Source: Oxalobacteraceae bacterium CAVE-383 (GTDB lineage Bacteria; Pseudomonadota; Gammaproteobacteria; Burkholderiales; Burkholderiaceae_D). Taken from it: a stretch of DNA of 64,000 nucleotides. The notes under the pieces are model-generated. The model saw only the letters and a program-made list of their open reading frames with translations. It was not told the DNA's origin and did no database searches. The translations under genes and the position numbers were made by a program. Shown one piece after another: positions 30,868-39,364 of this stretch (position 1 is the stretch's first letter; each line of letters begins with the position of its first letter). The stretch lies in NCBI GenBank assembly GCA_004134995.1, contig REGP01000002.1:434001-498000 (forward strand), written 5' to 3'.

Positions 30868-31010
30868 GATGGATGATCTTTTAAAAACGCCATTCTACCG
30901 CGATCGGCCGCGGCCCGGCCGGCTCCCGCATCGGGCGGCGGCGCGGCTTGAAATCGCCAAGCATAACCATATATATAGTATTCCCGCCAAAATACCGCAC
31001 CAATGCGCAC

Positions 31011-31019
31011 TGGTATAAA
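31011..31019 (+). promoter_or_regulatory. Extended -10 element directly before the ccsA-like gene
   Basis: TGGTATAAA (TGn motif plus TATAAA) ends eight bases before the ATG at 31028, and no ribosome site lies between. Transcription would start within a base or two of the ATG, predicting a leaderless or nearly leaderless mRNA. Confidence 0.5.
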
Positions 31020-31027
31020 ATCAGCAC

Positions 31028-31840
31028 ATGCAAAATTATCTGTTCATTCTCGCCGCGCTGATCTATCTGGTCTGCGCGTTTTTGCCGTCCGCATGGCGCA
31101 ATACCTTGTCGCTGGCGATTCTGGGCGGCTGGCTGCTGCATGGCGCCGCGCTGGCGATTGACGTCAGCGGTCCCGGTGAATTGCGGGTCGGCTTTGCGGC
31201 GATGCTGTCGGCCACTTTATGGGTATCGGTGGCTGCATACTGGCTGGAGAACCGCAATTTCACGCTGGACAGCCTGCGCGTGCTGGTGCTGCCGGTGTCG
31301 GCCGTGGCGGTGGTGCTGCCCGCGCTGTTTCCCGGCAACATGATTACGCTGGACGGGAAATCGCCGCTGTTTTTATGGCATATCTTCATTTCGATTCTGG
31401 CGTACAGCACGCTGACGATCGCGGCTTTCCATGCCGTGCTGATGGTACTGCAGGAAGGGCGGCTGCATGCGCGGCCCGGCGCGGCGGCGCAAAGCGGCTG
31501 GTTCGCTTCGGCACTGGATCGCTTGCCGGCATTGCTGACGATGGAAAAATTGCTGTTTCGCCTGATCGGGTTCGGCTTTTTCCTGCTGACGCTGACTGTC
31601 TTGTCCGGCGTATTCTTTTCGGAAGAACTGTTCGGCAGGGCGTTCAAGTGGGATCACAAGATTATTTTTACGTTGTTGTCATGGGCATTGTTCGGATTAT
31701 TGCTGGCCGGGCGGCGCTGGCAAGGCTGGCGCGGCCGCACCGCGCTGGGCTTCACGCTGACCGGTTTTGCCATTTTATTCCTCGCGTATGTGGGTAGCCG
31801 CTTCGTGCTGGAAGTCATTTTGCATCGGGTGCTGGTATGA
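31028..31840 (+). CDS. CcsA/YpjD-family cytochrome c assembly protein
   Basis: 270 aa integral membrane protein with about eight predicted helices. Conserved histidines are in LFLWHIFIS, AAFHAVLM and FKWDHKIIFTLLSWALFGLLL, as in the cytochrome c assembly (CcsA/CcmC-like, YpjD) family that handles heme in the membrane. Its exact role in this organism is not known; it sits divergent from ffh with a PP0621-family gene overlapping its end, a pairing common in beta- and gamma-proteobacteria. Confidence 0.9.
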   Translation: MQNYLFILAALIYLVCAFLPSAWRNTLSLAILGGWLLHGAALAIDVSGPGELRVGFAAMLSATLWVSVAAYWLENRNFTLDSLRVLVLPVSAVAVVLPALFPGNMITLDGKSPLFLWHIFISILAYSTLTIAAFHAVLMVLQEGRLHARPGAAAQSGWFASALDRLPALLTMEKLLFRLIGFGFFLLTLTVLSGVFFSEELFGRAFKWDHKIIFTLLSWALFGLLLAGRRWQGWRGRTALGFTLTGFAILFLAYVGSRFVLEVILHRVLV

Positions 31841-32190
31841 AATTACTGATTTGGCTGGTGGTGGCGTGGGCGGTCGTGGTCTGGATGCAGCGCGCCAAGA
31901 AAAACATGGCCAGGCGCGCGCGCGATGCGGCGGCTCAGGCCGCGGCCGGCGCCGACTTCGGCGCGGCCGGCGCGGGCGGAGTGGGTGGGAATCGCAACCC
32001 GTTCAGCGCCGGCGCGCAGCCTTCGCCGTCGCAGGCATCGCCGGCCATTGAGCAGATGGTCCAGTGCGCGCAATGCGGCATTCATTTCCCGAAATCGGAA
32101 GCAATCCAGGCGCGCGGCACCGGCAGGGTTTTCTGCTGCACCGAGCATCGGGAACTGCATGCGCTCGATGCCGGCGCCGGCGTTCACTAG
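31837..32190 (+). CDS. PP0621-family protein
   Basis: 117 aa. One N-terminal transmembrane helix (LLIWLVVAWAVVVWM), then a basic and Gly/Ala-rich linker, and a C-terminal cysteine cluster (MVQCAQCGIHFPKSEA, then FCCTEHREL) that looks like a small metal site. This layout defines the PP0621 family of unknown function. ATG overlaps the ccsA stop (ATGA), so the two are coupled. ampD follows 20 bp later. Confidence 0.85.
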   Translation: MKLLIWLVVAWAVVVWMQRAKKNMARRARDAAAQAAAGADFGAAGAGGVGGNRNPFSAGAQPSPSQASPAIEQMVQCAQCGIHFPKSEAIQARGTGRVFCCTEHRELHALDAGAGVH

Positions 32191-32210
32191 CGGCGGCTGA
32201 GGGGCTGACA

Positions 32211-32813
32211 ATGGCCGCGGCCGTCTTCAATATCAATGCCGGCGGCTGGTGCGAAGGCGCGCGCTGGGCGCCTTCGCCGAATTGCGATGCGCGTCCGCCG
32301 GAAGCCGCGGTCAGCTTGTTGCTTGTCCACAACATCAGCTTGCCGCCGGATGAATTCGGCGGTCCCTATATTGCGGACCTGTTTGCCAATCGGCTGGATT
32401 ACGAAGCCCATCCTTATTTCGACCAATTGCGTTCCTTGCGCGTGTCGGCGCATTTTCTGATCGGCCGCGACGGCGCGGTGACGCAATTCGTTTCCGCCGA
32501 CGACCGCGCCTGGCATGCCGGCGTCTCGGTTTATGCCGGCCGGGAGCGGTGCAACGATTTTTCCATCGGCATCGAAGTCGAGGGCAGCGACTTCCGGCCT
32601 TTCGACGAGGCGCAATATAGTGCGCTGGCTGCCTTGACCGAAGCGCTGCTCAAGCACTATCCGATCACCGATCTGGCCGGGCACGAACATGTCGCTCCGG
32701 GCCGCAAAACCGATCCGGGGCCTTATTTTGATTGGGTCCGGTACCGCGAATCCCTGTGCCGGAGCGGCTTGCGGCAGGTAAATGGAGCGCTACCGCGCAT
32801 GCCTATTGCATGA
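32211..32813 (+). CDS. ampD: 1,6-anhydro-N-acetylmuramyl-L-alanine amidase AmpD
   Basis: Cytoplasmic zinc amidase that strips the stem peptide from anhydro-muropeptides during cell wall recycling; its loss often raises AmpC beta-lactamase where AmpR is present. 200 aa from ATG 32211 behind GAGGGGCTGACA. Zinc ligands His40 (LLLVHNISL), His158 and Asp168 (GHEHVAPGRKTDPG), with Lys166 also conserved. The open frame upstream of the ATG is not real coding. No ampR/ampC gene is in the window. Confidence 0.95.
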   Translation: MAAAVFNINAGGWCEGARWAPSPNCDARPPEAAVSLLLVHNISLPPDEFGGPYIADLFANRLDYEAHPYFDQLRSLRVSAHFLIGRDGAVTQFVSADDRAWHAGVSVYAGRERCNDFSIGIEVEGSDFRPFDEAQYSALAALTEALLKHYPITDLAGHEHVAPGRKTDPGPYFDWVRYRESLCRSGLRQVNGALPRMPIA

Positions 32814-32859
32814 CGCGCATGTCAACACTTTTTGTCATATAAATAGCTGCAAATAGCGG

Positions 32860-32888
32860 TTGCACACTCTGATTCTAACCACTAGAAT
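32860..32888 (+). promoter_or_regulatory. Promoter of nrdA-nrdB
   Basis: TTGCAC, exactly 17 bp, TAGAAT: four of six -35 matches and five of six -10 matches. The -10 lies inside the first candidate NrdR box. Confidence 0.6.
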
Positions 32889-32894
32889 TAGTCA
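32879..32894. promoter_or_regulatory. Candidate NrdR box 1
   Basis: CCACTAGAATTAGTCA contains the imperfect palindrome ACTAGA/ATTAGT and fits the CwA...TwG core of NrdR sites (known from NrdR family sites). It covers the promoter -10. Confidence 0.45.
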
Positions 32895-32908
32895 TCAATT
32901 CAATAAAA

Positions 32909-32924
32909 AACCTACATCTAGTAT
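32909..32924. promoter_or_regulatory. Candidate NrdR box 2
   Basis: AACCTACATCTAGTAT fits the same CwAtATaTwG core at 8 of 10 positions (CTACATCTAG). It begins exactly 30 bp after box 1, close to three DNA turns, the spacing typical of paired NrdR boxes. Confidence 0.5.
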
Positions 32925-33169
32925 CTTTTGTCTAGTTATCGCGTCCGAGGCCCTATGTTCTCCGCGCGATAAAACGTTTTGGACGGCGTGCTGAACAGCG
33001 TTTTGCGCGCGCCACTCTGGAATTCAGTGGTAGCGGCAGCATGAAGCCGATGTTTTTATAATTAAATGTACTCATTCAGTGAACCCTTCGCATGCACACT
33101 ATGTATACAGAGGGGTTCGAATCGCAACGACAGGTTATCTGCCCGTCATCATGGTCTCAGGAGGCTCCC

Positions 33170-36103
33170 GTGCGCTCAACTCAAGAAATTTCAGCTAAAT
33201 CCCCAATCGATCCCGGTGTGATTTCATCGTCCATTCCGCCGTCATCGGGCAATTCCCTGGCCCGCGCCGCCTCGACCCTGGGCGATTACCGCATCATCCG
33301 CCGCAATGGCGCAGTCGTCGGTTTCGAACCGTCGAAGATTTCGATCGCGGTCACCAAGGCATTCCTCGCCGTCAACGGCGGGCAGGGCGCGGCTTCGGCG
33401 CGCGTGCGCGAAATGGTCGAGCAACTGACCAGCAACGTGGTGTCGGCGCTGGTGCGCCGCCAGCCGGCCGGCGGCACTTTCCATATTGAAGATATCCAGG
33501 ACCAGGTTGAACTGTCGCTGATGCGTTCCGGCGAGCACGATGTCGCACGGGCATATGTGCTGTACCGCGCCAAGCGCATGGAAGAACGCAGCCAGAAACA
33601 CGCCGAATCCGGCGGCAGCCAGGACCTGTCGGCGCCGCAAATCCATGTGGTCGAAAACGGCGAGCGCCGTCCGCTGGACATGAACCAGGTGCGCGATCTG
33701 ATTTCGGCGGCATGCATCGGGCTGGAAAAGCATGTCGACGCAAATGCGATTCTGGCCGAGACGGTCAAGAACCTGTACGACGGCGTGCCGGTGGAAGAGT
33801 TGTACAAATCGGCGATCCTGGCGGCGCGCGCGCTGATGGAAAAGGATCCGGCCTATAGCCAGGTCACGGCGCGTCTGCTGATGCACACGATCCGCAAGGA
33901 AGTCTTCGGCAAGGAAGTGGCGCAAGCCGACGCGCCGGCCGAATACGTGGAATATTTCCCGCGTTTCATCAAGAAGGGTATCGAAGGCGAGCTGCTGGAT
34001 CCGAAACTGGCCCAGTTCGACCTGCCGCGCCTGGCCGATGCATTGCTGCCGGAGCGCGATCTGCAATTCGGCTATCTCGGCCTGCAGACCCTGTATGACC
34101 GCTACTTCCTGCATATCCAGGATATCCGCATCGAAATGCCGCAGGCGTTCTTCATGCGGGTGGCGATGGGACTGTCGCTCAATGAAATCAATCGCGAAGA
34201 GCGCGCCATCGAGTTCTACAACCTGTTGTCCTCGTTCGATTTCATGAGCTCGACGCCGACGCTGTTCAACTCCGGCACGCTGCGTTCGCAACTCTCGTCG
34301 TGCTACCTGACCACCGTCGCCGACGATCTGGACGGCATCTACGAAGCCATCAAGGAAAACGCATTGCTGGCCAAATACGCCGGCGGCCTGGGCAACGACT
34401 GGACCCCGGTGCGTTCGCTGGGCGCCCACATCAAGGGCACCAACGGCCGTTCGCAGGGCGTGGTGCCGTTCCTCAAGGTAGTCAACGACACCGCCGTCGC
34501 GGTCAACCAGGGCGGCAAGCGCAAGGGCGCGGTCTGCGCCTATCTGGAAACATGGCACATGGATATCGAGGAATTCCTCGATCTGCGCAAAAACACCGGC
34601 GACGACCGCCGCCGCACCCATGACATGAACACCGCCAACTGGATTCCGGACCTGTTCATGAAGCGCGTCATGGAAAAAGGCGAATGGACCCTGTTCTCGC
34701 CTTCCGACGTGACCGACCTGCACGACAAGTTCGGCAAGGCATTCGAAGATGCCTACCTTGCCTATGAAGAAAAGACCGTGCGCGGCGAACTGAAGCTGTT
34801 CAAGAAGGTTCAGGCGCTGGATCTGTGGCGCAAGATGCTGTCGATGCTGTTCGAAACCGGCCATCCATGGATCACTTTCAAGGATCCTTGCAATGTCCGC
34901 TCGCCGCAGCAGCACGTCGGCGTGGTCCACAGCTCGAACCTGTGCACCGAAATCACGCTCAACACCAACGACAGCGAAATCGCGGTCTGCAACCTGGGCT
35001 CGGTGAACCTGCCGTCGCACATGAAAGACGGCCAGCTGGACCTGGTCAAGCTGCAAAAGACCATCCATACCGCCATGCGGATGCTGGATAACGTGATCGA
35101 CATCAACTATTACGCAGTCAAGAAGGCGCGCGATTCGAACCTGCGCCATCGCCCGGTCGGCCTGGGCATCATGGGTTTCCAGGACTGCCTGCACATGATG
35201 CGCATCCCTTACGCTTCGCAAGAAGCGGTCAAGTTTGCCGACAGTTCGATGGAAGCCGTCTGCTATTACGCTTATTACGCCTCGACCGAACTGGCCGAAG
35301 AGCGCGGCCGCTACAGTTCGTACCGCGGTTCGCTGTGGGATCGCGGCATCCTGCCGCAGGATTCGCTGAAGCTGTTGGCCGACCAACGCGGCGGCTACCT
35401 GGAAGTGGATATGTCCGAAACCCTGGACTGGACCGAACTGCGCGGCCGCATCAAGCAATTCGGCATGCGCAATTCGAATTGCGTGGCGATCGCGCCGACC
35501 GCGACCATTTCCAACATCATCGGCGTCTCGGCCTGTATCGAACCGACTTACCAGAACCTGTACGTCAAATCGAACCTGTCCGGCGAATTCACCGAAATCA
35601 ACGAATACCTGGTGCGGGATCTGAAGGCGCGCGGCCTGTGGGACGAAGTGATGATTTCCGATCTCAAATACTTCGACGGCAGCCTGGCCAAGATCGACCG
35701 CATTCCGCAAGACCTGCGTTCGATCTACGCCACCGCGTTCGAAGTCGAGCCGTCATGGCTGGTGGAAGCCGGCTCGGTGCGCCAGAAGTGGATCGATCAG
35801 TCGCAATCGCTGAATATCTATATGGCGGGCGCATCCGGCAAGAAGCTGGACGAAACCTACAAGCTGGCCTGGCTGCGCGGTCTGAAGACCACTTATTACC
35901 TGCGTACTATCGGCGCCACCCACATGGAGAAATCGACCACCAAGACCGGCGCGTTGAATGCGGTCAACGTCGACGGCGCGGCTACCGGCGGCGCCCAGGC
36001 TTCGTACGCATCGGCGCCTGCCGCGGCGCAGGAAACGGACGGTCCGGCCTGCATGATGCGTCCCGGCGATCCTGGTTTCGAAGAGTGCGAAGCTTGCCAG
36101 TAA
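33170..36103 (+). CDS. nrdA: Ribonucleoside-diphosphate reductase, large subunit (class Ia)
   Basis: Reduces NDPs to dNDPs. I start it at GTG 33170, because AGGAGG lies 5 bases upstream; ATGs at 33092 and 33101 lack ribosome sites. This gives 977 aa. Two ATP-cone domains are visible, at about residues 41-135 (RIIRRNGAVVGFEPSKI) and 158-236 (IHVVENGERRPLDMNQV), then the radical barrel with SSCYLTTV, NLCTEITLNT and the PTATISNIIG loop, and a C-terminal redox pair ECEACQ. Overall activity control by ATP/dATP is likely through the first cone. nrdB follows. Confidence 0.97.
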   Translation: MRSTQEISAKSPIDPGVISSSIPPSSGNSLARAASTLGDYRIIRRNGAVVGFEPSKISIAVTKAFLAVNGGQGAASARVREMVEQLTSNVVSALVRRQPAGGTFHIEDIQDQVELSLMRSGEHDVARAYVLYRAKRMEERSQKHAESGGSQDLSAPQIHVVENGERRPLDMNQVRDLISAACIGLEKHVDANAILAETVKNLYDGVPVEELYKSAILAARALMEKDPAYSQVTARLLMHTIRKEVFGKEVAQADAPAEYVEYFPRFIKKGIEGELLDPKLAQFDLPRLADALLPERDLQFGYLGLQTLYDRYFLHIQDIRIEMPQAFFMRVAMGLSLNEINREERAIEFYNLLSSFDFMSSTPTLFNSGTLRSQLSSCYLTTVADDLDGIYEAIKENALLAKYAGGLGNDWTPVRSLGAHIKGTNGRSQGVVPFLKVVNDTAVAVNQGGKRKGAVCAYLETWHMDIEEFLDLRKNTGDDRRRTHDMNTANWIPDLFMKRVMEKGEWTLFSPSDVTDLHDKFGKAFEDAYLAYEEKTVRGELKLFKKVQALDLWRKMLSMLFETGHPWITFKDPCNVRSPQQHVGVVHSSNLCTEITLNTNDSEIAVCNLGSVNLPSHMKDGQLDLVKLQKTIHTAMRMLDNVIDINYYAVKKARDSNLRHRPVGLGIMGFQDCLHMMRIPYASQEAVKFADSSMEAVCYYAYYASTELAEERGRYSSYRGSLWDRGILPQDSLKLLADQRGGYLEVDMSETLDWTELRGRIKQFGMRNSNCVAIAPTATISNIIGVSACIEPTYQNLYVKSNLSGEFTEINEYLVRDLKARGLWDEVMISDLKYFDGSLAKIDRIPQDLRSIYATAFEVEPSWLVEAGSVRQKWIDQSQSLNIYMAGASGKKLDETYKLAWLRGLKTTYYLRTIGATHMEKSTTKTGALNAVNVDGAATGGAQASYASAPAAAQETDGPACMMRPGDPGFEECEACQ

Positions 36104-36165
36104 GCGGCCGGCGCGCGCCTTCGTAAGCAAGGGTAAACAATCGTAATTGATAGAAACAGCAGAAC

Positions 36166-36185
36166 GACCCGGCTTCGGCCGGGTC
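36166..36185 (+). promoter_or_regulatory. Stable hairpin between nrdA and nrdB
   Basis: GACCCGGC, TTCG, GCCGGGTC: an 8-bp GC stem closed by a C(UUCG)G tetraloop, 40 nt before the nrdB ATG. No T tract follows, so it is more likely an RNA processing or stability element than a terminator. Confidence 0.55.
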
Positions 36186-36224
36186 TATAACTAGAACAGA
36201 CGCAGATTCAGTAAAGGAATAAAC

Positions 36225-37400
36225 ATGCTTTCTTGGGATGATGAAGTTACAGCGCCGGCGCCCCGCGCCCCCGCCGCCCCACAGCCGCAGTTGCAGAGCA
36301 TCGAAACGCGTCCGCAATATGGCGATATTGCGCTCAACCCGGCATTGGTGACGCGCAACGACGCGGCGCCGGTCGACGTCGCCAGCCGCGTCAACGCGGC
36401 CGACAAGCGCATTATCAACGGCCATACCGACGTCAACCAGCTGGTGCCGTTCAAATACAAATGGGCCTGGGACAAGTACCTGGCGGGCTGCGCCAATCAC
36501 TGGATGCCCCAGGAAATCAACATGCAGCGCGATATCGAGCTGTGGAAGAACCCGAACGGGCTGACCGAAGACGAACGCCGTCTGGTCAAGCGCAACCTGG
36601 GCTTTTTCGTGACCGCCGATTCGCTGGCGGCCAATAACATCGTGCTCGGCACCTACCGCCACATCACCGCGCCGGAATGCCGCCAATATCTGCTGCGCCA
36701 GGCTTTCGAAGAAGCGATCCATACCCACGCGTATCAATACATCGTTGAATCGCTGGGCCTGGACGAGTCGGAAATCTTCAACGCGTATCACGAAGTCAAA
36801 TCGATCCGCGACAAGGACGAGTTCCTGATCCCGTTCATCAACACGCTGACCGATCCGCAATTCACGACCGGCACTACCGAGAGCGACCAGAAATTATTGA
36901 AGTCGCTGATCGTCTTCGCCTGCATCATGGAAGGGCTTTTCTTCTATGTCGGCTTTACGCAGATCCTGGCGCTGGGCCGTCAGAACAAGATGATGGGCGC
37001 GGCCGAACAGTATCAATATATTTTGCGCGACGAGTCGATGCACTGTAACTTCGGCATCGATTTGATCAACACAATCAAGATGGAAAACCCGCATTTGTGG
37101 ACGCCGGAATTTCGCGAAGAAATCAAAGCGTTGTTTTTAAGCGCAGTAGAGTTGGAATATCGCTACGCAGAGGATACAATGCCGCGAGGTGTACTGGGTT
37201 TGAATGCGCCGATGTTCAAAGGCTACTTGCGATTCATTGCAAATCGCCGCGCGCAGCAGATCGGAATTGAACCGTTGTTTGCTCAAGAAGAAAATCCGTT
37301 CCCATGGATGAGTGAGATGATCGATTTGAAGAAGGAGCGCAACTTCTTCGAAACACGGGTCATCGAATATCAAACAGGTGGTGCACTGAACTGGGAGTAA
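36225..37400 (+). CDS. nrdB: Ribonucleoside-diphosphate reductase, small subunit (class Ia)
   Basis: Diiron-tyrosyl radical protein that starts catalysis in NrdA. 391 aa, with a disordered Pro/Ala-rich first 50 residues. Metal ligands Asp132 (TADSLAANN), Glu163 and His166, with the radical tyrosine Tyr170 in EAIHTHAY; the second ligand set is in ACIMEGLFF and RDESMHCNF. All key residues are intact. It ends in GALNWE, the tail that docks to NrdA. Confidence 0.98.
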   Translation: MLSWDDEVTAPAPRAPAAPQPQLQSIETRPQYGDIALNPALVTRNDAAPVDVASRVNAADKRIINGHTDVNQLVPFKYKWAWDKYLAGCANHWMPQEINMQRDIELWKNPNGLTEDERRLVKRNLGFFVTADSLAANNIVLGTYRHITAPECRQYLLRQAFEEAIHTHAYQYIVESLGLDESEIFNAYHEVKSIRDKDEFLIPFINTLTDPQFTTGTTESDQKLLKSLIVFACIMEGLFFYVGFTQILALGRQNKMMGAAEQYQYILRDESMHCNFGIDLINTIKMENPHLWTPEFREEIKALFLSAVELEYRYAEDTMPRGVLGLNAPMFKGYLRFIANRRAQQIGIEPLFAQEENPFPWMSEMIDLKKERNFFETRVIEYQTGGALNWE

Positions 37401-37898
37401 GTTTGCGGTCCGGTCAAAACTCTTCAGACCGGATCACAGGCCGACGATATGGAACCAGTACGGATTGAATCGACAAGAAGCTGAGCTTCCAAGAACCGAA
37501 AGGCGATCACCAAATTTAATGAACAGACCGAATCGCTCTGCTCTAATACTGCCGCTTAACCCGACAATGTCTGGCGAGGCGGCTTTTTCTTTGCAAAACC
37601 GCATGGTGTGCGGTAAAGATATTCCGACGCTGGCGTAATTATCGCCGGCGTTTTTTTTGGTTTGCCGCGACGCGGATCTGCAGGAATGGGGTCTGCGTCC
37701 ACGCCTATCCGGGCGCGGCAGCCGATTATGGCTGAAGTGCTGCATAGCTGAGGGGATGCAGCAGTTCAGCTGGTGCCGAATTCATTAGCGCAAACAGAAG
37801 CTTGCTTGTGCCGATGAATAATCCGCCAGAACCATCGCGATGGGACTGGAGGGTTTCAATCAAGCTTGATTTTTTCCATCACGTGAAGGAGAAACAAA
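37401..37898. other. 498-bp spacer between nrdB and the H1-like gene
   Basis: Holds several hairpins but no convincing gene. At 37407-37435 GGTCCGGTC pairs with GACCGGATC (8 of 9) just after nrdB, without a T run. A terminator follows at 37628-37658. Downstream, about 240 bp precede the H1-like gene and should contain its promoter; I cannot place one with confidence. A 103-codon minus-strand open frame across this gap looks spurious. Confidence 0.6.
37628..37658 (+). terminator. Probable terminator of nrdAB
   Basis: CGCTGGCG and CGCCGGCG pair at 7 of 8 positions plus one G-U around TAATTAT and are followed by eight T. Confidence 0.7.
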
Positions 37899-38549
37899 AT
37901 GGCAACAGCAGCAAAAAAACCCGCAGCGAAGAAACCAGTCGCTAAGAAGCCAGCCGCTAAAGCAGCAGCGCCTAAAAAAGCCGCAGTCGCAGCTAAAAAG
38001 CCTGTAGCAAAAGCAGCAGCTAAACCAGCAGCGAAGAAGCCAGTCGCTAAAAAAGCAGCAGCCAAGCCAGCAGCGAAGAAGCCAGTCGCTAAAAAGGCAG
38101 TTGCAGCCAAAAAGCCGGTAGCGAAGAAGGCAGTCGCGGCCAAGAAGCCGGTAGCAGCCAAAAAGCCAGTGGCTAAAAAGGCAGTTGCAGCTAAAAAGCC
38201 GGCAGCGAAGAAGCCAGTCGCTAAAAAGGCAGTAGCAGCCAAAAAGCCAGTGGCCAAGAAGGCAGTTGCAGCTAAAAAGCCAGTCGCCAAGGCAGCAGCC
38301 AAGCCGGCAGCGAAGAAGCCAGTCGCTAAAAAGGCAGCAGCCAAGCCGGCAGCGAAGAAGCCAGTCGCTAAAAAGGCAGCAGCCAAGCCGGCAGCTAAAA
38401 AGCCAGTCGCCAAGGCAGCAGCCAAGCCGGCAGCGAAGAAGCCAGCCGCGAAGAAGCCTGTCGCAGCAAAGCCGGCCGCTCCAGCCGTCAAGACTGTGTT
38501 GAATCCGGCAGCAGCATGGCCGTTCCCAACAGGCACAAACCGTCCGTAA
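37899..38549 (+). CDS. Histone H1-like DNA-binding protein
   Basis: 216 aa made almost wholly of Ala, Lys, Pro and Val in repeats of AAKKP and VAKK type; no folded N-terminal domain. Such proteins bind DNA non-specifically and condense the nucleoid in beta-proteobacteria (for example the Bordetella H1-like proteins). The C-terminus changes to a distinctive NPAAAWPFPTGTNRP. The DNA repeats behind it recur at 12 to 60 bp, so slippage should make its length vary among strains. Ribosome site GAAGGAGAAACAAA; its own terminator follows. Confidence 0.92.
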   Translation: MATAAKKPAAKKPVAKKPAAKAAAPKKAAVAAKKPVAKAAAKPAAKKPVAKKAAAKPAAKKPVAKKAVAAKKPVAKKAVAAKKPVAAKKPVAKKAVAAKKPAAKKPVAKKAVAAKKPVAKKAVAAKKPVAKAAAKPAAKKPVAKKAAAKPAAKKPVAKKAAAKPAAKKPVAKAAAKPAAKKPAAKKPVAAKPAAPAVKTVLNPAAAWPFPTGTNRP

Positions 38550-38590
38550 TATTCGACGGTTACCGTGTCATGCCTGATATGCAGGCATAT

Positions 38591-38626
38591 CCGCTACGTG
38601 GCGTTGCTGCGTAGCGGTTTTTTTTT
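38591..38626 (+). terminator. Terminator after the H1-like gene
   Basis: CCGCTACG pairs with CGTAGCGG (8 bp, 11-base loop), followed by nine T. Confidence 0.9.
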
Positions 38627-38732
38627 GTCGGCGCGGAAGCCTCGCAAACCTCGCAGGCGCCGCACCGGCTGTTAGACTATGGCGTGAGCGGGCGGATCAT
38701 CCGCCGCTCGTCGCTTAAATGGGGAGTATGCC

Positions 38733-39275
38733 GTGCTGTACAGTATTTTTATCATGATCGTCGATGTGATTGCCAGCCTGCTGGCCGGCATCCTGCTGCT
38801 GCGTTTCTGGATACAGGTGGTGCGGGTGCGGCCGCCGTTGAGCCTGGGCCAGTTCATGTTCCAACTGTCGGACTGGCTGGTGAAACCGCTGCGCAGGATA
38901 TTGCCGGGTATCGGCGGCTACGATTGGGCCAGCCTGCTGGGCGCGTTCCTGATCGTGGTGCTGTCGATCCTCGCCAGCGTCGGCATGACCACCGGCTTTG
39001 TGCCCGAGTTCATTTTCTGGATGTCGCTGCTGCGCTTCGTGTCATGGATTCTGTTCGGTTTCATGGCGCTGCTGATCGTCGAAGCCGTCTTCAGCTGGGT
39101 CAATCCGCATGCGCCGCTGGCGCCGTTCATCCGCGCGCTGACCGAACCCCTGCTGCGGCCGCTGCGCCGGGTAGTGCCGTTGATCGGCAATGTCGATCTG
39201 TCGCCGCTGGTTGCGCTGATCCTGCTGCAGATCGCGCAGAAATTGCTGAGCGCGCTGATTTTCTCGGTGATTTAA
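38733..39275 (+). CDS. yggT: YggT-family membrane protein
   Basis: 180 aa with two YggT repeats, each a membrane helix pair followed by a conserved loop: LLLRFWIQVVRVRPP with PLRRILPGIGGYDWAS, and VEAVFSWVNPHAPLAPF with PLLRPLRRVVP. Function is not settled; homologues near division or proline genes are linked to osmotic stress and chloroplast division. GTG start behind GGGGAGTATGCC. It converges on the exported peroxiredoxin gene. Confidence 0.93.
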   Translation: MLYSIFIMIVDVIASLLAGILLLRFWIQVVRVRPPLSLGQFMFQLSDWLVKPLRRILPGIGGYDWASLLGAFLIVVLSILASVGMTTGFVPEFIFWMSLLRFVSWILFGFMALLIVEAVFSWVNPHAPLAPFIRALTEPLLRPLRRVVPLIGNVDLSPLVALILLQIAQKLLSALIFSVI

Positions 39276-39295
39276 ACGCCTTCCCGGTAAAAAAC

Positions 39296-39330
39296 AAGGG
39301 AAGCGCTGCCTGAACAGCGCTTCCCTTTAT
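39296..39330. terminator. Bidirectional terminator between yggT and the exported peroxiredoxin
   Basis: AAGGGAAGCGCTG and CAGCGCTTCCCTT form a perfect 13-bp stem around CCTGAA, preceded by A's and followed by TTTAT. Confidence 0.8.
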
Positions 39331-39364
39331 CCTTGCCTTATTCCCTGCTTCCCAACGACCGGAT

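Larger units (their letters stand above)
32814..33169 (+). promoter_or_regulatory. 356-bp nrdA upstream region
   Basis: No gene is apparent. It contains the promoter and NrdR-like boxes described separately, and a further isolated TATAAT at 33057-33062 without a clear -35. If the GTG start of nrdA at 33170 is right, it leaves a 5' leader of roughly 100 or 275 nt depending on the promoter used. Confidence 0.5.

Noticed and set aside
33242..35710. 822-codon minus-strand frame opposite nrdA
   Set aside because: Shadow of NrdA codon usage.
37434..37745. 103-codon minus-strand frame after nrdB
   Set aside because: No ribosome site, crosses the nrdAB terminator, Arg/Ser-rich composition, no known motif.
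37899..38549. CRISPR-like repeated DNA
   Set aside because: The repeats are codon-phased inside an open H1-like gene; units are irregular and have no spacers.
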